In this document: in pieces, positions 55,040 through 62,972 of the stretch
Layout of the letters: each line of letters begins with the position of its first letter
Numbering within the stretch: position 1 is the first letter of the stretch
NCBI GenBank assembly: GCA_040388375.1
Contig: JAZKBU010000002.1
Location: forward strand, 141,221-205,220
Source of the DNA: Bacteroidota bacterium
GTDB taxonomy: Bacteria; Bacteroidota; Bacteroidia; UKL13-3
Length of the DNA: 64,000 bases
Direction of reading: 5' to 3'
Notes under the pieces: model-generated
Databases searched by the model: none
Seen by the model: only the letters and a program-made list of their open reading frames with translations
What the model was told of the DNA's origin: nothing
Translations under genes and position numbers: made by a program

Positions 55040-57682
55040 ATGGCAGAAGACAGAATTATAACCATCAACATTGAAGATGAAATGAAAACCGCCTACATTG
55101 ATTATTCAATGTCGGTAATTGTGAGTCGCGCTTTACCCGATGTGCGCGATGGTTTAAAGCCCGTACACCGTAGGGTTTTGTATGGTATGACTGATTTAGG
55201 TTTAGCCTCTAACAGACCTTATAAAAAATCGGCTCGTATTGTGGGTGAGGTTTTAGGTAAGTACCATCCACATGGCGACTCATCAGTTTATGATGCCATG
55301 GTACGTATGGCACAAGATTGGAGCATGCGCTACACTTTGGTAGACGGACAAGGAAACTTTGGTTCAGTTGATGGTGATCCACCGGCTGCCATGCGTTACA
55401 CCGAAGCACGTTTACGCAAAATTGCAGAAGAACTACTAAACGATATAGAAAAAGAAACTGTTGACTTTCGCTCGAACTTTGACGATAGTTTACAAGAGCC
55501 AACCGTATTACCTGCTAAGTTTCCTAATTTAATAGTAAACGGAGGTTCAGGTATTGCTGTAGGTATGGCTACCAACATGGCTCCGCATAATTTAACGGAA
55601 ACCATCAATGGTATTATTGCCTACATTGATAACAGAGAAATTACCATTCCTGAATTAATGAAATATGTAAAAGCTCCTGATTTTCCAACGGGAGGTATTA
55701 TATATGGTTACGAAGGCGTAAAAGATGCTTTTGAAACAGGACGCGGTAGAATTGTAATGCGTGCAAAAGCTATTTTTGAAACCAGCAAAACTGGGAAAGA
55801 CCAAATTGTGGTAAATGAAATACCATACCAAATCAATAAATCAACCCTAATTAAGCAAACTGCCGATTTAATTAACGAAAAAGTTATTGAAGGCATCAGT
55901 GATGTGCGTGATGAGAGTGATAGAGATGGTATGCGTATTGTTTATGACTTAAAACGCGATGCTGTTCCGAATGTAGTATTGAATAAATTATTTAAATTTA
56001 CTCAATTACAAACCTCTTTCAGTGTAAACAATGTTTGCTTGGTAAAAGGTCGTCCGGAAATGCTTAATCTGAAAGGATTAATTACTCATTTTGTGGCTCA
56101 TCGCCATGAGGTTGTAGTGCGCAGAACCCAATACGAATTAGCAGAAGCAGAAAAACGTGCACATATATTAGAAGGTTTATTAATAGCCTTAGACCACTTA
56201 GACCAAGTTATTGCCTTAATCAGAGGTTCACGTACACCTGACGAAGCAAAAGCTGGTTTAATAGAAAATTTCAAACTTTCAGAAATTCAGGCAAAAGCTA
56301 TTCTTGATATGCGTTTACAACGTTTAACAGGATTGGAGCGCGATAAAATAAAAGATGAGTTTGAAGAAATCATGAAATTGATTGCTCGTTTAAACGAAAT
56401 TTTAAACAACGAAACATTGCGTTACCAGATTATCAAAGATGAGTTAATTGAAATGCGCGATAAATATGGTGATGAGCGTAGAAGCGTCATAGAGATGGTT
56501 GGCAACGAAATGAGTATGGAAGACTTAATTCCTGATGATGAAGTAGTAATTACTATTTCGCATTTGGGTTATGTAAAACGTACTTCACTAAGCGAATACC
56601 GCACACAAGCCCGTGGCGGACGTGGTAGTCGCGGAGTAGCCAAACGCCAGGAAGATTTTGTAGAACATATTTTTATGGCCACTAACCATAATTACTTGTT
56701 GTTGTTTACTGAACAAGGACGTTGTTTCTGGTTACGTGTATTCGAAATTCCGGAAGGCGAAAAAGCCACCAAAGGAAGAGCCATCCAGAACTTAATTAAT
56801 ATTCCGGTTGACGATAAAGTAAAAGCATTCTTAAATGTAAAAAGCTTAAGCGACCCTGAATACATTAACCAAATGAATGTAATTATGGTTACCCAACAAG
56901 GAACCATTAAGAAAACCACTTTAGAAGCTTATAGCCGTCCTCGTTTAAATGGTATCAACTCTATGAATGTACGCGAAGGCGATCAGTTAGTAGAAGCAAG
57001 ATTAACCAACGGAACCTGCGAAATGGTAATAGCTAGTAGAGAAGGAAAAGCCATTCGTTTCAACGAGAGTACCGTTCGCCCAATGGGTAGAAGCGCTACC
57101 GGAGTTAGAGCTATCCGTTTAGCTGAGGGCGATGAAGTAATTGGTATGGTATCTATTGAAGATCCTAAAATTACAAACGTATTGGTGGTAAGCGAAAATG
57201 GAATGGGTAAACGTAGTGAAGTGGAAGATTACCGTATTACCAACCGTGGAGGAAAAGGGGTAATGGCAATGAACGTAACCGATAAAACAGGTAAGCTCGT
57301 AGCTATTAAAGATGTGGACGATAGCATGGACGTAATGATTATAAACAAAAGCGGTATTACCATTCGTTTAAGCATGAAAGATTTAAGGGTAATTGGACGT
57401 GTAACACAAGGCGTTCGTTTAATTAATATTGGCGATAAAGATGAAATAGCATCGGTAGCTAAAATTAATTACATACCTGGTGATGAAGAAGAGTTAGACG
57501 AAGAAGGAAACCCAATTGTAATAAACGAGTTGGATGAAGATGGAAATCCTATTGCTGTAATTGCACCAACAGAAAGCAATTTAATCAACGAAATAGTTGA
57601 CAGAGCAATGGACGATGCAGCCATTAATCCAAATACAGAAGAAGAAGATACAGAAGAGGAAGAAACCCCTCCTGCTGAATAA
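55040..57682 (+). CDS. gyrA: DNA gyrase subunit A
   Basis: An 880-residue GyrA. The N-terminus has [23 protein letters not shown], then [19 protein letters not shown] and the catalytic Tyr in AAMRYTEAR (about 120). The C-terminal beta-pinwheel contains QARGGRG, a GyrA-box variant that allows DNA wrapping, so this is gyrase rather than topoisomerase IV. In the quinolone-resistance region the Ser (second residue after the GD of HPHGD) and the Asp four residues later are present, as in susceptible enzymes. It ends in an acidic tail (after about 810) with a duplicated 12-residue unit, LDE(E/D)GNPI. With GyrB it introduces negative supercoils. Confidence 0.97.
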   Translation: MAEDRIITINIEDEMKTAYIDYSMSVIVSRALPDVRDGLKPVHRRVLYGMTDLGLASNRPYKKSARIVGEVLGKYHPHGDSSVYDAMVRMAQDWSMRYTLVDGQGNFGSVDGDPPAAMRYTEARLRKIAEELLNDIEKETVDFRSNFDDSLQEPTVLPAKFPNLIVNGGSGIAVGMATNMAPHNLTETINGIIAYIDNREITIPELMKYVKAPDFPTGGIIYGYEGVKDAFETGRGRIVMRAKAIFETSKTGKDQIVVNEIPYQINKSTLIKQTADLINEKVIEGISDVRDESDRDGMRIVYDLKRDAVPNVVLNKLFKFTQLQTSFSVNNVCLVKGRPEMLNLKGLITHFVAHRHEVVVRRTQYELAEAEKRAHILEGLLIALDHLDQVIALIRGSRTPDEAKAGLIENFKLSEIQAKAILDMRLQRLTGLERDKIKDEFEEIMKLIARLNEILNNETLRYQIIKDELIEMRDKYGDERRSVIEMVGNEMSMEDLIPDDEVVITISHLGYVKRTSLSEYRTQARGGRGSRGVAKRQEDFVEHIFMATNHNYLLLFTEQGRCFWLRVFEIPEGEKATKGRAIQNLINIPVDDKVKAFLNVKSLSDPEYINQMNVIMVTQQGTIKKTTLEAYSRPRLNGINSMNVREGDQLVEARLTNGTCEMVIASREGKAIRFNESTVRPMGRSATGVRAIRLAEGDEVIGMVSIEDPKITNVLVVSENGMGKRSEVEDYRITNRGGKGVMAMNVTDKTGKLVAIKDVDDSMDVMIINKSGITIRLSMKDLRVIGRVTQGVRLINIGDKDEIASVAKINYIPGDEEELDEEGNPIVINELDEDGNPIAVIAPTESNLINEIVDRAMDDAAINPNTEEEDTEEEETPPAE

Positions 57683-57698
57683 TCAATTTTTAATAAAC

Positions 57699-57733
57699 AA
57701 AAAGAGGATGTCCCAAAAGGCATCCTCTTTTTG
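57699..57733. terminator. terminator between gyrA and the convergent unknown gene
   Basis: AAAAAGAGGATG pairs perfectly with CATCCTCTTTTT around a 10-base loop. A run of T follows on both strands, so it can serve gyrA and the minus-strand gene ending at 57763. Confidence 0.88.
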
Positions 57734-57762
57734 TTTGTAGTTATTGTACTCTAAACAACTAA

Positions 57763-58770
57763 CTAATTTACATCAATTACATCTGCACAATAAGAAATTA
57801 CTCCTTCTTCTGTAGTGTAAACGCCCAGTGTTTTATTTTCAAAAGAAGTATTGGCACTTAAAGACAATGCATCACTTGTAGGATAACTCAATGCCACCCA
57901 TTCTGCATCACTAAATGTGTTGTCGAGATTCCGTTTAATGTTTACAAAAGCAGCTCCACCCTTTGCAGTAGCGCTTACCCAATCACTTGGTAAATTATAG
58001 CCGCCATCATTATCACTCGTTATACCTTCAAAATGCGTAACAATGGTTTGTAATTTTTCATCAAGGTATTGGTAAAATCTGGTATTGCTCATCGTATTGT
58101 TACTTGCATCCCAATCGGTAATAAAAGCCTGGCTCAAATCGCCTACTTTACCCATACCACAGCCACCGGCTAAAGTATAACTATTACCCCCGTTATGCCA
58201 GATACCATACAAGGTGGTAGAGTATGCCTCAGGAATGATAAAATCAATATACTCCCTAGTAATAATATTATAGATAAAAGCATAACCATTGGTTAATTTG
58301 GTATCATAGTTTCCAACAGCTAAATCGCCCATAATACTATGCACAAAACAGTTCATAAAATCACCACCATTGGGACTAATGGTTGTCCAAGTACCTTGCC
58401 CGTTAACTGGCCCTTCATATAAAAAACCATACATAATATTAACCGATGCTCTTTTGTAGGAACCTACTATTTGTACTTCATTGTTTCCTTTGTCGTTTGG
58501 ACCATAACACGATGTATTAATTACATCGTCAAAGTCTGGGCTTGTAAAAACCAATTCATTCCATACGCCATTCACGCCATTACCTAATAAAGTACCTTCG
58601 TATAATAAGCCTATCATACTGGAGCTGGTTCCGTTATTAACCAAGCTTGCGGCTATATAAACTTTTTTAGTTCCTTTTATGCCTCTTATACCTTGAATAA
58701 CTGTTTCTCCTGTAGTCTGCATATTAAAGGGGTAGTAATTGACCAATTTTTTCATAGTGTTTTGTTTCAT
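57763..58770 (-). CDS. protein of unknown function, beta-rich
   Basis: A 335-residue protein with no signal peptide. I do not recognise a named domain. It looks like a repeated beta-structure: three or more units follow a V-Y-I-A-A-S/S-L-V-N-N pattern with GLLYEG / GFLYEGPVNGQGTW, and recurring turns ending in SYK, GNYDTK and AGGCGMG. Two ATGs are possible (58770 or 58755). The C-terminus has SLSANTSFENKTLGVYTTEEGVISYCADV. A role cannot be inferred. It shares the gene-poor 57.7-62 kb orphan stretch with the lipoprotein and the CxxCH protein. Confidence 0.75.
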   Translation of the reverse strand: MKQNTMKKLVNYYPFNMQTTGETVIQGIRGIKGTKKVYIAASLVNNGTSSSMIGLLYEGTLLGNGVNGVWNELVFTSPDFDDVINTSCYGPNDKGNNEVQIVGSYKRASVNIMYGFLYEGPVNGQGTWTTISPNGGDFMNCFVHSIMGDLAVGNYDTKLTNGYAFIYNIITREYIDFIIPEAYSTTLYGIWHNGGNSYTLAGGCGMGKVGDLSQAFITDWDASNNTMSNTRFYQYLDEKLQTIVTHFEGITSDNDGGYNLPSDWVSATAKGGAAFVNIKRNLDNTFSDAEWVALSYPTSDALSLSANTSFENKTLGVYTTEEGVISYCADVIDVN

Positions 58771-58914
58771 TTTAAGCGTGTTTTAGTTTAAGATTTTAAG
58801 TTATAGCATTTTACTTTTAATAAGTGGGGTTATAAATGCCATGCCCGCAAAACTTAAGTTAGTTTAGGTATAAAACAATAGTGAAAACACCAGTTTTTAC
58901 TATTACTTACAAAT

Positions 58915-58953
58915 AAAAAAGAGGTGCCCAATTATACATGAACACCTCTTTTT
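58915..58953 (-). terminator. terminator of the lipoprotein gene
   Basis: On the minus strand AAAAAGAGGTG pairs with CACCTCTTTTT around a 16-base loop, followed by T-rich sequence. Its sequence is closely similar to the next terminator at 59853-59886. Confidence 0.8.
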
Positions 58954-59000
58954 GTTTTTATAAAAGGGTTAAAACTATTATTTGTTAAAATAAGTAAATA

Positions 59001-59744
59001 CTACTTTTCTACGCGTTTAAATACCAATTGGTGCATGGTAGCCTTATAAATCATGTACTGACCTTTTACTTTTCGTTCTTCTACATAATAGTTATTCAGT
59101 ATCAATTGTCCATCTTTATCTATACCAATAAAGGCAACAGTCGCTCCATCTTTACTCAATCCATATAACAATAAGTACCTTTTATTTTCAACCGCATAGT
59201 TTTTACTAAACACTCTTGCGTAATCAGTTTTCCCCTGCGCTTTATTAAATAGTTTACATTTTTGAGCATCTATCAATAACAATACATCATCCGTTTTATT
59301 TTCATTTACCAATTGAGCGCTTCTGATTATCTTTTCTTCTTTAATCAAAGCAGAGTCATAGTAAGTAACTGTTCTATTCGTTATAGCCCGCCATTCACCC
59401 AATAATAAGCTGTTATCTTTAATCATGGTAGCTGTATCTAATTGCACGTGGGTACGGGCTGCAGGTGTACACCACCATACTTGTACATTATTAATTTCGT
59501 AGCTTAAGCCCATTTGGGTTTTCATAATGTCGGCAGTTAGGTAACTGTCAAATGTATCATAAAAATCATCCCACCCCTTAGCAACCACGGGTGGAAATAA
59601 ATTGGCATACTCCAAAGGCAAATCAATTGTTTCTTTGGTTTTAGTGTTTACGCGTTGTAAGGTTTCTTTAGGCAAACTGCATGAAGCTACTAATAAAACG
59701 GTAGCAAAAAATAAAATAACAATACGTTTTTGAAATATAAACAT
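59001..59744 (-). CDS. lipoprotein of unknown function
   Basis: A 247-residue lipoprotein. I take the ATG at 59744, which gives a signal peptide ending in the lipobox LVASC (MFIFQKRIVILFFATVLLVASC); the frame is open 24 codons further upstream. The mature domain is not recognised; it contains a W-rich strand (NVQVWWCTPAARTHV), a lipocalin-like GEWRAITNRTVTYYDS strand and several beta-hairpins. It could be a small lipid or ligand carrier. It is followed by its own terminator. It is next to the CxxCH protein gene, transcribed in the same direction, but a terminator lies between them. Confidence 0.75.
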   Translation of the reverse strand: MFIFQKRIVILFFATVLLVASCSLPKETLQRVNTKTKETIDLPLEYANLFPPVVAKGWDDFYDTFDSYLTADIMKTQMGLSYEINNVQVWWCTPAARTHVQLDTATMIKDNSLLLGEWRAITNRTVTYYDSALIKEEKIIRSAQLVNENKTDDVLLLIDAQKCKLFNKAQGKTDYARVFSKNYAVENKRYLLLYGLSKDGATVAFIGIDKDGQLILNNYYVEERKVKGQYMIYKATMHQLVFKRVEK

Positions 59745-59852
59745 TGGGGTTGATTGGCTTTTATATTCAATATTAAACAATTTATAGAACTGATACAAAA
59801 ACGTACTCAGAAACAATACTTATGTTGCCAGAATAACCAGCAACATTTATAA

Positions 59853-59886
59853 AAAAAGGTGTTCATTTATAACTGAACACCTTTTT
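59853..59886 (-). terminator. terminator of the CxxCH protein gene
   Basis: On the minus strand AAAAAGGTGTTCA pairs perfectly with TGAACACCTTTTT around an 8-base loop. It is closely similar to the terminator at 58915-58953. Confidence 0.85.
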
Positions 59887-59906
59887 ATCCTAATGCTTTA
59901 GCAAAT

Positions 59907-61388
59907 CTATTTCCTGCTGAAAAACCCTAATTTAGTCGTTTTAGTAGCCTGGCTGTTTTTTTGATTTTTTATATCAGGTGAGTTTACAGGACTGCCTAAT
60001 AAAAACGAAAAATCGGTACCAAATTTTGATTGTGCTACGCCATGGCATCCCTGACAACCACCCATGCTTATCTGGTTATTATTTCTATACAAAATATTAG
60101 GTTGTTGATTATGGGGCTTACCAATACCACTTCCTCTAAAATTAGCTAAAGTTGAATCGGACTCAACGGCTGCATTGGCTAGGAAAAAATTGGGCGCAGT
60201 GGTATTATTACTAGGTACTGCCTGCACTCCTACTAACCTGTAATTAAGCCAAACTGAACCGCTGTTTTTCATTTTCAATAAGCTATGTGCATACTGCGTA
60301 GATTTTGCAATAACAGGGTCTATAGTATGCAAGCGGGGAAATGGCGATTGAACAGTTCCTGTTTCAATGCCACTTTTCAATAACACGTAACCTAAACTAT
60401 CTTTATCTATATTGATATTTTCCCAGGTAGCAAATACAAAATCTTCATTGTTTTTGGTTTTGTGTATAATATGTAAAGCGATGAGCAAATAGGTTTTATT
60501 GGTATAATACACCACTTTAGCATTCTTTGGATCTGGCAAAAACACAACTACTTTACGGGTGAGAAATTTGCTGGCATCATCATTAGCTGTTTTTTCGCGC
60601 CAAGCTGATTTTACTTCCATGGCACCAATAATGGTTTTTCCATTTACTATAGCACCACCGCAAGGCAGATTAACAACTGTGGTATCAATACAATCACATG
60701 AATTAGGGGTACCCAGGCTATCATAAGCTTTATATTTGTTTAAGGTTTTTGTTGTTTTGGCAATGGCTGCCTGTAGCTTAGCCTGTTTCGGAAAACGCTT
60801 GTAAATATATTCATACTCATCGCGGTTAACTTTAGCCTGGTACAATAGCATTTTAGAGCGGCTACCGGGAGCCTGATTTGGTTTTACAAAAGCATACATA
60901 TCGCATGAGCCAATTTCATTGTTCTCATCCAATACATCAAATAAATTTAAACTGTCGCCTGTGTTTAATGGCTTAAGTGTAATTCCATAATTAACGTGTG
61001 GGGCATTATCAAATGGCAACATAGTATCATTAAAAGGGCTCAACTCTGCGCGGTGTGCAAAGGTTTCCCATACCACTAAATTAGGGTATGCTCCGCTGCT
61101 TGAATAATTCCAATTGGAGTCTGGCTTATCGCGTAATTTACTGGTGGCATAGGACGACTTCCAATTTAAAGCAAAAAACTCATTCCAGGCAAAAGAGGCT
61201 AGATTATAGCTATTGGTATTACTGTCTGGGCCAATATCTTTGGGTGGTGTTGGTGAAAAACTAATGTAAAAATTAGTGTCTCCATTTGTAGCAATTGTAG
61301 AGGGGGCATTTTTCTTATCCCATGTTGTGCTCAACGTAATGGTTAAAGCAACCAAAACGAAAACAGCCATAATCATCTTCTTTTTCAT
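59907..61388 (-). CDS. secreted protein with a CxxCH haem-binding motif, unknown function
   Basis: A 493-residue exported protein. The ATG at 61388 gives the signal peptide MKKKMIMAVFVLVALTITLST; an upstream frame of 19 codons lacks an ATG. A single CxxCH motif is in GGCQGCHGVAQSKFGTDFSFLL (about 450-470), near the C-terminus, so it probably carries one covalent haem c. The N-terminal block SYNLASFAWNEFFALNW and the VWETFAHRAELSPFN stretch resemble a family of uncharacterised bacterial proteins with a similar C-terminal CxxCH plus DFSF(L/M)L end. A CDC pair (SCDCIDTT) is also present. It should act in the periplasm, perhaps in electron transfer. Confidence 0.75.
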   Translation of the reverse strand: MKKKMIMAVFVLVALTITLSTTWDKKNAPSTIATNGDTNFYISFSPTPPKDIGPDSNTNSYNLASFAWNEFFALNWKSSYATSKLRDKPDSNWNYSSSGAYPNLVVWETFAHRAELSPFNDTMLPFDNAPHVNYGITLKPLNTGDSLNLFDVLDENNEIGSCDMYAFVKPNQAPGSRSKMLLYQAKVNRDEYEYIYKRFPKQAKLQAAIAKTTKTLNKYKAYDSLGTPNSCDCIDTTVVNLPCGGAIVNGKTIIGAMEVKSAWREKTANDDASKFLTRKVVVFLPDPKNAKVVYYTNKTYLLIALHIIHKTKNNEDFVFATWENINIDKDSLGYVLLKSGIETGTVQSPFPRLHTIDPVIAKSTQYAHSLLKMKNSGSVWLNYRLVGVQAVPSNNTTAPNFFLANAAVESDSTLANFRGSGIGKPHNQQPNILYRNNNQISMGGCQGCHGVAQSKFGTDFSFLLGSPVNSPDIKNQKNSQATKTTKLGFFSRK

Positions 61389-61716
61389 AAATTTTAATTG
61401 GTATTTTAGTGTACAACAAATGTAAAAACTAACCACAAGAAGCAACAGAGCATAAATACTTGTTTTATGTATCAGGTATTTATACGGGGGTATCTTTCAA
61501 AAAACACTATTGAGAATACGTTTTTTCAGATAAATTGTATATTACTTTTAGTATTTAAACAAATACAACAATTCGTTATATAGTATGTAGGTAAGGATAA
61601 TCCGTTAAAAAAACACCTTAATTATGCACATGAAGGGGGTATTTGACAAAAAGTAAACGGAGAAGAATTAATGGCAAATGGGAATATAAAATGAAATTTT
61701 TTGCCAACTAGCAAAA
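61389..61716. other. 328-bp intergenic region with promoter and a short direct repeat
   Basis: There is no gene in this AT-rich stretch. It contains the promoter of the CxxCH gene (61417-61445) and two copies of a GGGGGTAT(C/T)TT-type sequence at about 61486-61505 and 61635-61654, each followed by an A-run. No tRNA, hairpin terminator or ORF of note is seen. Confidence 0.6.
61417..61445 (-). promoter_or_regulatory. promoter of the CxxCH protein gene
   Basis: On the minus strand TTG (61445-61443), 18 bases, then TACATTTG (61424-61417), a full match to TTG / TAnnTTTG. It lies 28 bases before the ATG at 61388. Confidence 0.6.
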
Positions 61717-61974
61717 TTACTTTTTCATCAACTTATCTAACTTTTGAAAATCATCTGCGAAAAATGTTTCAAATGATATTTTGTGAAATTTTAAAATTCT
61801 GTACAAAGATAAAATAGTTAAGTTAGAGCCTTTTTCGTATTTACCATACTGTGCTCTGGGAATTTCAGCATCGTATGCAAAGGTTTCCTGACTGCTATAC
61901 CCTTTTGCAATACGCAATTGTCTGATACGTTCTCCTAGTAATTGATATAACAATTCTATTTCTTGTTCTTTCAC
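61717..61974 (-). CDS. XRE-family helix-turn-helix transcriptional regulator
   Basis: An 85-residue DNA-binding protein with one HTH: LGERIRQLRIAKGYSSQETFAYDAEIPRAQYGKYEKGSNLTILSLYRILKFH (about 14-66). The start is GTG at 61974 with no preferred ATG upstream. It has no C-terminal sensor domain, so it is probably a small repressor, perhaps of the neighbouring orphan genes. It is adjacent to the 328-bp regulatory stretch. Confidence 0.88.
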   Translation of the reverse strand: MKEQEIELLYQLLGERIRQLRIAKGYSSQETFAYDAEIPRAQYGKYEKGSNLTILSLYRILKFHKISFETFFADDFQKLDKLMKK

Positions 61975-62176
61975 TTATGCAAATAAGTTTTTGCTCTGCC
62001 TAAAAATTACCTTATTAAAATAGGAATTTATAAGTAGATTAAATTGGTATTGCATTTAATCAAAACGGGAAAATGGCAATAAATAGAAATAAGTGAGCTA
62101 TATAAGCAGATGTATATTCATTTATATAAATGGTTTTGAATGCATGTTTAAGCATTCTCTCACATAACTAACGAAT

Positions 62177-62695
62177 TTAGATTAAGTATCGTTTTTCAAT
62201 TACGTTTCTATGGTGTATTTCGTGGCCTAATAACATATAGGAAATGCTTCGAGGACTGGCCGGCCTGTTATTGGCTGAACCCATTTTATCCCAAGATGTG
62301 GTTGGTAATGATTTTAATAGCTCAATGGTGGCTCCTCTCACCATAGAAAATTCACGTACCAAATCCATTATTTTTCTTTTATCGGCCATGCTGTTTTCTG
62401 CATAAATATTTTCATCAAAACCCAATAAAGCTACTTCCGGTTGGCGGGCAATAGCCAAAATACGGTACTGGAAAATACGCTCACAATCTATAATATGTTG
62501 AAATACTTCTTTAATTGTCCATTTGGTAGGTTCGTATTTATAAAGCAGGGTTTCTTCGTCTAAGCTGGTTAATAAATCAATAGTATCCATGCTTTCTTTA
62601 TATAATTCGGTATATAAATCGTCTGATTTTACTAGGTTAACGTATTGGGCAATGTATGGGTGGAATAATGATAAATCGGGTTTTGCTATATTCAT
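62177..62695 (-). CDS. DinB-family protein
   Basis: A 172-residue DinB/YfiT-type four-helix bundle. I take the ATG at 62695 (MNIAKPDLSLFHPYIAQYVNLV). The metal-binding His are in EVFQHIIDCERIFQYR and in the C-terminal YMLLGHEIHHRNVI. Family members are metal-dependent and include thiol transferases that use mycothiol or bacillithiol, which fits the bacillithiol sign given by YtxJ. The exact substrate is unknown. Confidence 0.9.
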   Translation of the reverse strand: MNIAKPDLSLFHPYIAQYVNLVKSDDLYTELYKESMDTIDLLTSLDEETLLYKYEPTKWTIKEVFQHIIDCERIFQYRILAIARQPEVALLGFDENIYAENSMADKRKIMDLVREFSMVRGATIELLKSLPTTSWDKMGSANNRPASPRSISYMLLGHEIHHRNVIEKRYLI

Positions 62696-62713
62696 TTTGT
62701 GTAAATAAAAAGG

Positions 62714-62721
62714 CAAAACTA
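62714..62721 (-). promoter_or_regulatory. candidate -7 element of the DinB gene
   Basis: Minus-strand TAGTTTTG matches TAnnTTTG exactly and lies 18 bases before the ATG at 62695. No well spaced TTG is seen. Confidence 0.4.
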
Positions 62722-62955
62722 AATGAAATTTCTGAATGTTTAATTTTGATTATTTAATTTTCCATGGCTTATTGACTGCTAAGCTTTTGGCTTGCAAACA
62801 CGGGGATTTCCGAAAATATGCTTCGTGCTATTAAATAAAATGAGCTATTAAGCTAATAGCCAATGCTTAAAAGTACCTTTTAAATTTAAAAAATAAAACT
62901 AAAAACATTTTGCAGTTCAATTAATTACAATTATAATTGCGGGCTTTTTTAAGCG

Positions 62956-62964
62956 AAAGGAGAT
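62956..62964 (+). promoter_or_regulatory. strong Shine-Dalgarno sequence of rpsA
   Basis: AAAGGAGAT is a near-perfect complement of the 16S rRNA 3' end, 8 bases before a TTG codon. It decides the start of the S1 gene. It is the only strong Shine-Dalgarno sequence I found before any gene in the window. Confidence 0.8.
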
Positions 62965-62972
62965 CAAATAAA

